DNA of 14,038 nucleotides from an uncultured Ruminococcus sp. (GTDB lineage Bacteria > Bacillota > Clostridia > Oscillospirales > Ruminococcaceae), in assembly GCA_900553335.1 (NCBI GenBank), contig USCU01000008.1:1-14038 (forward strand). Reading direction: 5' to 3'. Position 1 is the first letter of the stretch; each line of letters begins with the position of its first letter. The notes under the pieces are model-generated. The model was not told the origin of the DNA and made no database searches. It saw only the letters and a program-made list of their open reading frames with translations. The position numbers were made by a program, and so were the translations under genes. Shown piece after piece: positions 1 to 6,443 of this stretch.

Positions 1-47
1 CTACACAGAGTAGATCGTCGGCAGCGTCAGATGTGTATAAGAGACAG
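1..47. other. Illumina Nextera read-1 adapter (non-genomic)
   Basis: Bases 15-47 match the Nextera i5-side adapter: TCGTCGGCAGCGTC followed by the 19-base mosaic end at 29-47. Bases 7-14 (AGAGTAGA) match an i5 index, which I recall as S504, and bases 1-6 match the end of the P5 primer. Genomic sequence starts at 48. This segment should be trimmed and carries no biological information. Confidence 0.97.
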
Positions 48-120
48 TTGTATACCAATGCGTTTCTGTAATTTAATTGTCAATTTTCCATTATACCTTG
101 TAAATTATTATAATTTAATC

Positions 121-148
121 TTGTATTTTTTTCAAAATAGTGTATAAT
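121..148 (+). promoter_or_regulatory. Candidate sigma-A promoter of the tsaD operon
   Basis: A perfect TATAAT -10 lies at 143-148. A weak -35 (TTGTAT, 121-126) sits 16 bases upstream. The predicted start of transcription is near 155, about 75 bases before the first gene. The -10 is convincing; the -35 matches only its first three bases. Confidence 0.5.
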
Positions 149-228
149 TAAAATGTATACAGCATTGCGGTTTATTAAAAGAATTGCTTGTTTTGAAACA
201 AACAGATAAATAAAAAGGAGTCGTTATA

Positions 229-357
229 ATGAAAAAATTTGCAAAGATACTCATGATAATCGGAATAATAGCAGGAATACTTGCGATAGCAAAGCTTTGT
301 TTGGATATTTTTGACTCCGGACTGAAAAAATACATTAAAATCGGCGAAGTGAGATAA
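229..357 (+). CDS. 42-residue single-pass membrane peptide upstream of tsaD
   Basis: This short ORF has a good ribosome binding site (AAAAAGGAG at 212-220) eight bases before its ATG. The product has a basic N-terminus (MKKFAK), a hydrophobic helix at about residues 7-24 rich in Ile, Gly and Ala, and a charged, Lys-rich C-terminal tail ending GEVR. Its TAA at 355-357 is followed after two bases by the tsaD ATG, and tsaD has only a weak Shine-Dalgarno of its own, so the two are probably translationally coupled. I do not recognise a family. The helix could be a membrane anchor or an uncleaved signal, and function is unknown. The ribosome binding site, codon structure and tight spacing make it likely to be a real gene. 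Confidence 0.7.
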   Translation: MKKFAKILMIIGIIAGILAIAKLCLDIFDSGLKKYIKIGEVR

Positions 358-359
358 TT

Positions 360-1376
360 ATGAAAATACTCGGAATTGAAAGCTCATGTGATGAAACAGC
401 CGCTTCCGTAGTTAAAGACGGGATTCATGTTCTCTCAAACGTTGTCGCTTCACAAATTGATGAGCATAAGCTTTACGGAGGAGTAGTTCCTGAAATTGCT
501 TCAAGGCGGCATGCAGAAAATATTGACCGAGTTGTAAAAGCAGCGCTTAAAGAGGCGCAAACATCAATAGATGACATTGATGCTGTTGCGGTAACGTATG
601 CTCCGGGACTTATAGGTGCGCTTTTGGTCGGAATAAGCTATGCAAAGGGTATTTGTCTATCAACAGGAAAACCTCTTATTCCCGTCCATCATATTGCCGG
701 TCATATCGCAGCAAATTATATTACTCATGAGGATTTAAAACCGCCGTATCTTTGCCTTGTGATAAGCGGAGGTCACAGCCACATAGTCGAGGTTCTTGAT
801 TACACAAAATACCGTGTTGTCGGAAGAACACGAGATGACGCCGCAGGAGAATGCTTTGACAAGGTAGCGAGAACTATCGGATTTTTTTATCCGGGCGGAA
901 AATATATAGACGAAGCAGCTTTAAAGGGAGATGAAAACGCATATAAATTTCCTCACCCAAAAGTAACGGGCAGTAAATATGATTTTTCGTTTTCGGGACT
1001 GAAAACCTCTGTTATAAATCTTGTTCACAATATGCGTCAAAAAGGCGAAGAAATAAATCAAAGCGACATTTCCGCTTCGTTTCAAAAAACTGTTTGTGAA
1101 ATACTTACAGATAAGACAATGCTCGCCGCCAATGACACTGGTGCGAAAGTCCTGGCCGTTGCGGGAGGAGTTTCTGCTAACAGCGGAGTTAGATCGGCAT
1201 TTGAACAGCAGTGCAGGGAAAACGGGATCAAACTTTATCTTCCTGAGCTTAAATACTGCGGAGATAACGCTGCGATGATAGCCTGCCAAGGATTTTTTGA
1301 CTTTAAAGCAGGAAAAACAGCAGCACTCGATTTAAACGGCATCGCAACACTAAGCCTTGATGAAATTTCTGTCTAA
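360..1376 (+). CDS. tsaD: tRNA N6-adenosine threonylcarbamoyltransferase TsaD
   Basis: TsaD (Kae1/Gcp/YgjD family, ASKHA fold) transfers the threonylcarbamoyl group from threonylcarbamoyl-AMP to A37 of ANN-decoding tRNAs, working in the cytoplasm with TsaB and TsaE. The 338-residue product has full family length. Visible signatures are the N-terminal GIESSCDET (5-13), the metal-binding HIAGH with His111 and His115, the nucleotide-binding SGGHS (136-140), the DFSFSGLKT block (208-216), GGVSAN (269-274) and CGDNAAMIA (300-308), whose Asp302 is the third metal ligand. All key residues are present. It follows a small membrane peptide by two bases and precedes an HdeD-like gene by 13 bases, so all three are probably cotranscribed. 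TsaB and TsaE are not in the window. Many Firmicutes place tsaB and rimI next to tsaD; here rimI lies on the opposite strand. Confidence 0.97.
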   Translation: MKILGIESSCDETAASVVKDGIHVLSNVVASQIDEHKLYGGVVPEIASRRHAENIDRVVKAALKEAQTSIDDIDAVAVTYAPGLIGALLVGISYAKGICLSTGKPLIPVHHIAGHIAANYITHEDLKPPYLCLVISGGHSHIVEVLDYTKYRVVGRTRDDAAGECFDKVARTIGFFYPGGKYIDEAALKGDENAYKFPHPKVTGSKYDFSFSGLKTSVINLVHNMRQKGEEINQSDISASFQKTVCEILTDKTMLAANDTGAKVLAVAGGVSANSGVRSAFEQQCRENGIKLYLPELKYCGDNAAMIACQGFFDFKAGKTAALDLNGIATLSLDEISV

Positions 1377-1389
1377 CGGAGGAATTAAA

Positions 1390-2004
1390 ATGAAATTTGT
1401 GGAAAAGACAAAAAAATTTGAAGTATTACTTTATGTATGCTGTCTTGCAATCGGAATATGGCTTCTGATAATGCAAAAGCAAGCGCTGAGCATCATTTGC
1501 TGGATTTTGGGCGTGGCTCTTATAGTTTACGGAGTTTTTATTACAATCGGCTTTTTCACCGATTCTGACAACCCCGAAAAAACCGCTTCATCTTTTGAAC
1601 TTGCAAAGGGAGTTGTCTTTGCAGTAATGGGGATCTTGGTTATAACAAGCGTTTGGTTTATAGATATCCTCGCCGTAATAATAGGAATCCTGCTTATTAT
1701 TAACGGAATAATATCGCTGCAAAAATCGCTTTATATAAGACGAACGCTTGGTAAAGATTACAACGGCTGGACCGTGGCTTTAGTAAACTCAATAATAACA
1801 ACCGTTTTCGGTATAATATTAATATTCGTTTCCGCAAGCGATGTTATATCGATCTTAATCGGCGCAGGACTTATTTGGTACGGAATTTCTTCAATAGTCA
1901 ACTACATTGCTGTTGTACGAAAGATAAATCGTATAGTTAAACAGCGTCAAAAGAATCCCAACGGTTCAAGCGCTGTTGTCGAAGTAATTGAAGAAAAGAA
2001 ATAA
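1390..2004 (+). CDS. HdeD-like (DUF308) six-helix membrane protein
   Basis: The product is a 204-residue integral membrane protein with six hydrophobic segments, at about residues 12-29, 35-60, 75-93, 96-120, 130-152 and 157-180. Its C-terminal tail is basic, then acidic (ending VIEEKK). The repeated pattern of paired helices with Gly-Ile-Leu and Asn-Gly turns (GILLIINGI, GAGLIWYGI) is typical of the HdeD/DUF308 family, named for the Escherichia coli acid-resistance protein; the biochemical role in Firmicutes is not established. The start at 1390 is chosen because ACGGAGGA (1377-1384) sits just upstream. An in-frame ATG at 1357 lies inside the end of tsaD and lacks a binding site. It is the last gene before a strong terminator. 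Confidence 0.82.
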   Translation: MKFVEKTKKFEVLLYVCCLAIGIWLLIMQKQALSIICWILGVALIVYGVFITIGFFTDSDNPEKTASSFELAKGVVFAVMGILVITSVWFIDILAVIIGILLIINGIISLQKSLYIRRTLGKDYNGWTVALVNSIITTVFGIILIFVSASDVISILIGAGLIWYGISSIVNYIAVVRKINRIVKQRQKNPNGSSAVVEVIEEKK

Positions 2005-2028
2005 CCGTTAATAAGGTTAATGCAGCAC

Positions 2029-2057
2029 AAAAGCCGCCGATTTCTCCGGCGGCTTTT
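2029..2057. terminator. Bidirectional intrinsic terminator between convergent operons
   Basis: A perfect 11-base inverted repeat, AAAAGCCGCCG (2029-2039) and CGGCGGCTTTT (2047-2057), has a 7-base loop and a run of four T on either strand. It lies 24 bases after the HdeD-like stop and 4 bases after the rimI stop on the other strand, so it can serve both. Confidence 0.9.
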
Positions 2058-2061
2058 CAGT

Positions 2062-2505
2062 TTAAAAATATTTTGTCATAAGTATTGCGTCCTCATCAGG
2101 ATCCCGATAAAAGCGAGGTCGTTCTCCGACAACCTCAAATCCAAGCTTTTTATAAAGGGATATTGCGGCTATATTGCTCTTTCTTACTTCAAGAGTTAAA
2201 AACGCACAGCTTTCCCTGAGCCTTTTTACAGCTTCGTTTATCAGTCGTTCAGCAGCACCCTGCTGTCGGCTTTCTTTTTTTACAGCGATAGTGTTAATGC
2301 TCGCCTCGTCTAAAACGGAAGTAACGCTTATGTAGCCTATAACGCTCCCCCTTTGCTTTGCGACCAAAAACAGAGAGTTTTTATCCTTAGACTGCTTAAA
2401 AAAATCCTCATATTTCCATGGGTGAGAAAAGCTTTTAGCCTCTATCTCGGAGGCTTTTTCTATATCTGCAGGCAGAGGATCAAAAATAAAAATTTCATCA
2501 TTCAT
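2062..2505 (-). CDS. rimI: GNAT N-acetyltransferase, RimI type (ribosomal protein S18 alanine acetyltransferase)
   Basis: RimI transfers acetyl from acetyl-CoA to the N-terminal alanine of ribosomal protein S18. The 147-residue length fits. Motif A is seen as INTIAVKKESRQQGAA (70-85), holding the pyrophosphate-binding R/QxxGxA loop. Motif B is seen at NIAAISLYKKLGFEVVGERP (111-130), followed by FYRDPDEDAILM, the RimI-type C-terminus; Tyr118 fits the usual GNAT general-acid position. The ATG at 2505 overlaps the end of rsmI by eight bases and has GGAG just upstream within rsmI, indicating translational coupling. A longer in-frame start at 2580 lies deep in rsmI and would add residues unrelated to GNAT proteins. 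A different GNAT substrate cannot be excluded from sequence alone. Confidence 0.85.
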   Translation of the reverse strand: MNDEIFIFDPLPADIEKASEIEAKSFSHPWKYEDFFKQSKDKNSLFLVAKQRGSVIGYISVTSVLDEASINTIAVKKESRQQGAAERLINEAVKRLRESCAFLTLEVRKSNIAAISLYKKLGFEVVGERPRFYRDPDEDAILMTKYF

Positions 2506-3331
2506 CGTTATTCTCCAAGAGCCTTGCATAAAGCTGAGATTTTGAAAACGTCGATTCTTTAGCAACAAATTTGCAGGCATCAGTCGGCTTCATGCCTTTA
2601 TCTGTCAGCTTCTTCACCTCTAAAACAGCATCGTCAAGAGTAAGGTCGTTTGATTGCTCTTGCGCTCCTTCGATTATCAAAACATACTCCCCTCTCGGAG
2701 ATTTTTCAGAGTAATATTCAATTGCTCCGCTTATAGTTGTTCTGATAACTTCTTCGTGGATTTTTGTAAGCTCTCGGCACAGCGAAATTTTTCTGTCGCC
2801 GAAATATTCAAGCATATCCTGCAGCGTATAAACAAGCTTATGCGGAGCTTCATAAAATATCATGGTATTCGTAAGCTTTGCCGCCTGCTGCAAATGCTCC
2901 AGCCTGTTCTTTTTTGTAGTGGATAAGAATCCCTCAAAGGAAAACCTTTTTGTGCTAAGACCGCTTATTGCAACCGCGCTCATAGCCGCAGTAGGTCCGG
3001 GCACAACGCACACCTCGATCTCCCGCTCAGCGCAAAGCCGAACTAAATCCTCTCCCGGATCGGATATGCACGGCATACCTGCGTCTGTTACCACCGCACA
3101 GGTTTCACCGCCTAGTATTCTTTTTAATATTACTTCTCCGCTCTGTTTGGCATTGTGTTCATGATGGCTTACAAGCGGTTTTTTTATATCAAAATAATTT
3201 AAAAGCTTTGCCGTTACCCTTGTATCCTCGGCGCAGATAAAGTCCACGGCTTTCAAGGTTTCTATACCACGAAATGTCATATCCTGAAGATTTCCGATAG
3301 GCGTTCCGACAACAAAAAGCTTTCCGCTCAT
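2498..3331 (-). CDS. rsmI: 16S rRNA (cytidine(1402)-2'-O)-methyltransferase RsmI
   Basis: RsmI uses S-adenosylmethionine to methylate the 2'-OH of C1402 in the decoding centre of 16S rRNA. The 277-residue product has the tetrapyrrole-methylase fold and RsmI signatures: VGTPIGNLQDMTFRGIETL (8-26), AEDTRVTAKLL (34-44), VSHHEHNA (54-61), TDAGMPCISDPGEDLV (82-97), PGPTAAMSAVAISGL (110-124), FYEAPHKL (159-166) and LCRELTKIHEE (183-193). The ATG at 3331 is preceded by AGGAGGAG, a very strong binding site. It is the first gene of a two-gene unit with rimI. Upstream on the same strand are an extended -10 promoter (near 3390) and a second promoter near 3550 driving a structured leader. Confidence 0.95.
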   Translation of the reverse strand: MSGKLFVVGTPIGNLQDMTFRGIETLKAVDFICAEDTRVTAKLLNYFDIKKPLVSHHEHNAKQSGEVILKRILGGETCAVVTDAGMPCISDPGEDLVRLCAEREIEVCVVPGPTAAMSAVAISGLSTKRFSFEGFLSTTKKNRLEHLQQAAKLTNTMIFYEAPHKLVYTLQDMLEYFGDRKISLCRELTKIHEEVIRTTISGAIEYYSEKSPRGEYVLIIEGAQEQSNDLTLDDAVLEVKKLTDKGMKPTDACKFVAKESTFSKSQLYARLLENNDE

Positions 3332-3384
3332 TTTCTCCTCCTCACGGTTTTAAAGAACAAAACCAATAATTAGAATTTTACTAA

Positions 3385-3393
3385 AGTATATCA
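3385..3393 (-). promoter_or_regulatory. Candidate extended -10 promoter of rsmI-rimI
   Basis: Read on the minus strand, TGATATACT (3393-3385) is an extended -10 (TGnTATACT). No good -35 is found at the right spacing. It would give a leader of about 45 bases before the rsmI ATG. Medium support only. Confidence 0.4.
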
Positions 3394-3405
3394 CAATTAA
3401 GCGAC

Positions 3406-3532
3406 GCCTTATCTTTATGACTTTGCAAAGCAAAACGCAAGAAACTTCAGTCTTTCAATTGATTATGCAATGTTCTCAGACAAGGCAAGTCGTGCAAATG
3501 CACGATAAATCAGCAAAGGCTGATTTTCCCTT
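3406..3532 (-). other. Structured leader region upstream of rsmI
   Basis: Several stem-loops can form if this stretch is transcribed on the minus strand. The first is AAATCAGC/GCTGATTT (3526-3519 with 3514-3507, 4-base loop). The second is TCGTGC/GCACGA (3505-3500 with 3495-3490). The third is a long-range stem, GCCTTGTCT with AGATAAGGC (3486-3478 with 3414-3406), enclosing about 63 bases. The last stem has a G-U pair on the minus strand but an A-C mismatch on the plus strand, which favours minus-strand RNA. No U-tract follows, so it is not a plain terminator. Function is unknown. Confidence 0.4.
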
Positions 3533-3538
3533 AAAGTT

Positions 3539-3567
3539 ATTCTATCACAAAGTAAAAAAATTGTAAA
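3539..3567 (-). promoter_or_regulatory. Candidate sigma-A promoter of the structured rsmI leader
   Basis: On the minus strand TTTACA (3567-3562), a 17-base spacer and TAGAAT (3544-3539) form a promoter with five of six matches in each box. TGA directly before the -10 gives an extended -10 as well. Transcription would begin near 3532 and produce a roughly 200-base leader before rsmI. Confidence 0.55.
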
Positions 3568-3590
3568 TCAAAAACATCGGCGCATATACT

Positions 3591-3619
3591 AAAAACGCCC
3601 GTCTATCCGACAAGCGTTT
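3591..3619 (-). terminator. Intrinsic terminator of the corC-transglutaminase operon
   Basis: Minus-strand AAACGCTTGTC (3619-3609) pairs with GACGGGCGTTT (3603-3593), including two G-U pairs, around a 5-base loop. The distal arm runs into a five-T tract at 3595-3591. It lies four bases after the stop codon at 3624. Confidence 0.82.
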
Positions 3620-3623
3620 CATC

Positions 3624-5096
3624 TTAATATTTGAATTCAAAGGTCATAGTCAAAATATCTTTGTTTACAGCTTTATATACTGCCGAAGTATCAAGCTCCA
3701 CTCCAAAATCCCTTGAAACTGATTTTAAAATCTCAAAAATAGGGTTTGATATATGCGAATCAGAAAACAGCTTATCAGACTGGTCAAACAGCCTTTTGTT
3801 TTTAAACTTTACAGATGCAGCACCCTTGCCTGATTGCACCGCATTTTCTATCGCCCTTGTAACAGAGCTTACTATATCTTCATTGCTTTTAATCAAAATA
3901 CCGTTTTTTACAAAATAGTTGTCAGTTTCAAACACTGCGGACGGCAGCTCGTAAAACTCATTTGGTTCGGCAGTGTGGTTTTTAAGAATTTCCTTATCGG
4001 TCACCAGAAAGTAATCATATCCCGAACCGATCTCTGCATCGTCCCAGCATAAATCAACATTATACCATCTTCCGGATATTCTTACTTTATTCCACATATG
4101 GTTTATCGCCTGAGAATTTGAAACGGCAGTTCCCGTCGCTATTACGCAGTCTATCCCAGCTGCATCGCAAAGCTCCAAAAGAGCCTTTGAATATCCTTCA
4201 CAGGAAGCCTTTCCCTCAACCAAACAGCCGTAAGCTGAGCGGGAATTATCACCTTCATCGTTATACCTGCAATAAGAAATAATCTCGTCATGAAAATACA
4301 AAAGCTTATCGTAATCATCCATGTCCTGCGTTACTGAGGACATAATACTATCCACCTTTGATTTAAGCTGCGCTCTTTGAGCTGCAACCTCATTTTTTGT
4401 CAATCTGTAGCTAAGCTTAAGATTTGTTACATATTCTCCGCCCGAATAAACATATGTAGGAGAAAGCATATCCGTTTTTGACAAAGCGATTTTAACAAGC
4501 AAAAAGATATCACCAAGCGTTTTGCTTCCATCGTTTTTTATAACACCGTTTTTAATCTCTACCTGAGTGTCATGGTTTTCGACAGCATTAAGTATCGAAA
4601 ACAAAACTTGCTTTTCATCATCAGTCATATTCAGAGTCATATTTTCAGTAACATTATATCCTGCGTTAAACAGCGTCTTATCCACATTGTCTTCAGATAC
4701 AATAATCTGAGCAGCCCCTGACGATCCGACATACGCATGACTCTCAGCAATGGTTGCGCTTTGAACAGCGTTGTCCTCACGATTATTCTCATAAAACCTA
4801 TTAGATGCAACCGAGGAAGAAACCGTTGTTGTGACCTCCCCTGACGTATCAGATGATTTTGTTGTTTGTGCCGAAGTTTCTTTTTCACTAACGCTGACAG
4901 ATTCGGTATTTTCTGTTACCGGAATACGCTCTGCATCTGACAAAGAACTTTCATGTTCATCAAAAACCTCTGTCTTGCCGGAATCGCTTTGAAAAAAAAT
5001 GCCGATCGATGCAGGCAATATCAAAGCTGCCAAAAGAACTGCGACTACCGCAGTCTTAGACTTTCGGCTCATTTTCTTTATAAATTCAGGCATCAT
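3624..5096 (-). CDS. Membrane-anchored transglutaminase-like cysteine protein
   Basis: This 490-residue protein has a basic N-terminus and one hydrophobic segment (about residues 15-34), probably a signal anchor. A Ser/Thr/Glu-rich low-complexity linker follows (about 45-120), then a soluble domain outside the membrane. The transglutaminase-like core lies around 260-375: the catalytic Cys299 is in the ASCEGYS motif, His333 in NHMWNKV, and Asp348 in YNVDLCWDD, the expected Cys-His-Asp order. Family members can be proteases, amidases or cross-linking enzymes, often acting at the cell surface; the substrate here is unknown. Residues 385-490 match no family I know. The ATG at 5096 has GGAGGG nine bases upstream. 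It follows the CBS-domain gene by 29 bases on the same strand and ends at an intrinsic terminator. Confidence 0.85.
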   Translation of the reverse strand: MMPEFIKKMSRKSKTAVVAVLLAALILPASIGIFFQSDSGKTEVFDEHESSLSDAERIPVTENTESVSVSEKETSAQTTKSSDTSGEVTTTVSSSVASNRFYENNREDNAVQSATIAESHAYVGSSGAAQIIVSEDNVDKTLFNAGYNVTENMTLNMTDDEKQVLFSILNAVENHDTQVEIKNGVIKNDGSKTLGDIFLLVKIALSKTDMLSPTYVYSGGEYVTNLKLSYRLTKNEVAAQRAQLKSKVDSIMSSVTQDMDDYDKLLYFHDEIISYCRYNDEGDNSRSAYGCLVEGKASCEGYSKALLELCDAAGIDCVIATGTAVSNSQAINHMWNKVRISGRWYNVDLCWDDAEIGSGYDYFLVTDKEILKNHTAEPNEFYELPSAVFETDNYFVKNGILIKSNEDIVSSVTRAIENAVQSGKGAASVKFKNKRLFDQSDKLFSDSHISNPIFEILKSVSRDFGVELDTSAVYKAVNKDILTMTFEFKY

Positions 5097-5125
5097 TTCG
5101 CCTTACCCTCCGTAAATTTGAGGAT

Positions 5126-5974
5126 TTAATTTTCTCTATTCATTCTATTGATTCTTATTCGTTCTATTCTGTTATCATTTACTATTATTGCGTCAAACTT
5201 AATATCATCGCAAATGACGGTAGGGTTTTCACCGTTTTTCGGTATCCTGCCTAAAAGGTCAATGAAAAATCCCGCCATAGTGTCATATTCCTTATCCTGA
5301 GGTAAATCAAACCCAACTTCCCTAGCAACATCATCCGGATGAGCTGTACCTAAACAATCAAACATATTGGGAGTTATCTGCTCAATCTCAGCTTCCTCAT
5401 CATCGTATTCGTCCTGAATATTTCCGACAATCGCTTCAAGCAGATCCTCCATAGTCACTATTCCGGCAGTTCCGCCATACTCGTCAAGAACAACCGCTAT
5501 CTGCATCTTCTTAGCTGTAAGCTGTTCAAAAATCTCAGCACAGCTGTTGGTTTCAGGAACATATATAACCTCCCTGACAAAATCTGAAATCGTGTGCTGT
5601 TCAAGGCTCTCCTGAAATACCAGAGTCAATAAATCCTTAGCAAACAATACGCCTGTTATGCTGTCAATATCGTCTTTATACACAGGAATTCTTGAAAATC
5701 CCTCATCAATTATCAGCCTTACAGCGTCCTTAAGCTCAGAAGAAATCTCTACTCCGACAATATCCGTCCTGTGAGTCATAACATCGTTTACATAAAGATC
5801 ATCAAAATCCAAAATATTTTCGATCATTTCCTTTTGAAACGGCGCTATGTCGTTAAATTCCTCTGTGTTGAGATAATCCATTATCTCATCGTCTGCAGAC
5901 AGGTTTTCATTTCTGCCTTTAATTTTATCAAACAACGCTGAAAAAAAGCTCTGACGCCCGTGACCGTCGTCCAT
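5126..5974 (-). CDS. CorC-like CBS-pair protein (hemolysin C / CorC family)
   Basis: The 282-residue protein has an acidic N-terminal segment with the family sequence EEFNDIAPFQKEMIENILDF and then two CBS repeats (about residues 55-185). The second carries the signature VVLDEYGGTAGIVTMEDLLE and GNIQDEYD, and a C-terminal CorC_HlyC domain follows (about 200-277). It lacks the membrane-spanning DUF21/CNNM domain, so it resembles E. coli CorC/YbeX in size and layout and should be cytoplasmic. CBS pairs bind adenine nucleotides. The family is linked to magnesium and cobalt efflux and, for YbeX, to ribosome metabolism. The ATG at 5974 is chosen because of GAAAGGAAAGAG upstream; a TTG at 6034 has no binding site. 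First gene of an operon with the transglutaminase-like gene. Confidence 0.86.
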   Translation of the reverse strand: MDDGHGRQSFFSALFDKIKGRNENLSADDEIMDYLNTEEFNDIAPFQKEMIENILDFDDLYVNDVMTHRTDIVGVEISSELKDAVRLIIDEGFSRIPVYKDDIDSITGVLFAKDLLTLVFQESLEQHTISDFVREVIYVPETNSCAEIFEQLTAKKMQIAVVLDEYGGTAGIVTMEDLLEAIVGNIQDEYDDEEAEIEQITPNMFDCLGTAHPDDVAREVGFDLPQDKEYDTMAGFFIDLLGRIPKNGENPTVICDDIKFDAIIVNDNRIERIRINRMNREN

Positions 5975-6054
5975 TTTATACACTCTTTCCTTTCTGAATT
6001 TGGCTTTAATCTGAACTGAATAAAATAAGATCAAATATAAATTCTCATAATAGT

Positions 6055-6083
6055 ATCTTACAAAATATTAAGAGCTATGTCAA
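6055..6083 (-). promoter_or_regulatory. Sigma-A promoter of the corC-transglutaminase operon
   Basis: On the minus strand a perfect TTGACA (6083-6078), a 17-base spacer and TAAGAT (6060-6055) precede the CorC-like ATG by about 80 bases. The predicted transcript starts near 6048. Confidence 0.7.
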
Positions 6084-6216
6084 TAGAAAATCTGCAATTT
6101 ACACTTAGGTTTACAATTTTTTTACTGTATTTTGTATTTTTAAGCTAAACTAGCTCTATATTTTGTCTAAAACTACTTTTTGTTAGCATTGAGCTAAGAT
6201 TTATCGGTCTTAAATT
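6084..6216. other. AT-rich divergent spacer, no gene seen
   Basis: Together with copy A and the aminotransferase control region, this forms a roughly 530-base spacer between divergent genes. It is very AT-rich and has no credible ORF with a ribosome binding site. Short inverted repeats occur: AGCTA/TAGCT (6143-6155) and TTAGC/GCTAA (6183-6197). A TTTACA at 6110-6115 lacks a good -10. Nothing further can be supported. Confidence 0.5.
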
Positions 6217-6333
6217 ATAACTAAATTAATATGTCCCCTGCCTCTATAGGCGGCGGGTTCCACTTAATTTTTTCAGGGGAGGAAGACAATCCCCAATGAA
6301 AACGTTGAATAACAGAGCTGCGCCCCTTATTAA
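6217..6333 (+). repeat. Three-hairpin dispersed element, copy A
   Basis: This 117-base segment is homologous to 12073-12189 in inverted orientation. Its first 58 bases differ at about five positions. It folds into three consecutive stems. H3 has outer arms AAATTAA/TTAATTT (6223-6229, 6264-6270) and inner arms CCTGCC/GGCGGG (6237-6242, 6252-6257) around a CTATAG loop. H2 is TTTTCAGGGGA with TCCCC and TGAAAA (6270-6280, 6290-6302, two-base bulge). H1 is a weaker AT stem (about 6305-6333). There is no ORF. Copy A ends 173 bases before the aminotransferase ATG and 242 bases from the divergent CorC-like gene. It could be a MITE or REP-like repeat or a structured RNA. Confidence 0.75.
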
Positions 6334-6405
6334 TACAATGCCTTAAAATTGGAGGTTTTTTGTAAGGATTGCCCATTTCACACAGGAATACGTCCACAAA
6401 ATAGT

Positions 6406-6420
6406 AAATTTCAGAAATTT
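6406..6420. promoter_or_regulatory. CodY-box-like palindrome
   Basis: AAATTTCAGAAATTT is a perfect 7-base inverted repeat around one central base. It matches the CodY consensus AATTTTCWGAAAATT at 13 of 15 positions. It lies 24 bases upstream of the candidate -35 of the aminotransferase gene. CodY represses nitrogen and amino-acid genes in many Firmicutes; whether this organism has CodY is unknown. Confidence 0.4.
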
Positions 6421-6443
6421 TTTGCAGGAGAATAAAATAGTTC

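Noticed and set aside
921..1289. Open frames inside tsaD, on the minus strand and in another plus frame
   Set aside because: They lie wholly within a well-conserved gene, have no ribosome binding sites and give no recognisable protein.
5975..6034. N-terminal extension of the CorC-like protein from a TTG at 6034
   Set aside because: No Shine-Dalgarno precedes the TTG, and the added residues are unlike the family; the ATG at 5974 has a good site.
6217..6333. Copy A as a riboswitch for the aminotransferase gene
   Set aside because: The near-identical copy B is not upstream of any gene, copy A ends far before the start codon, and no known riboswitch core was recognised.
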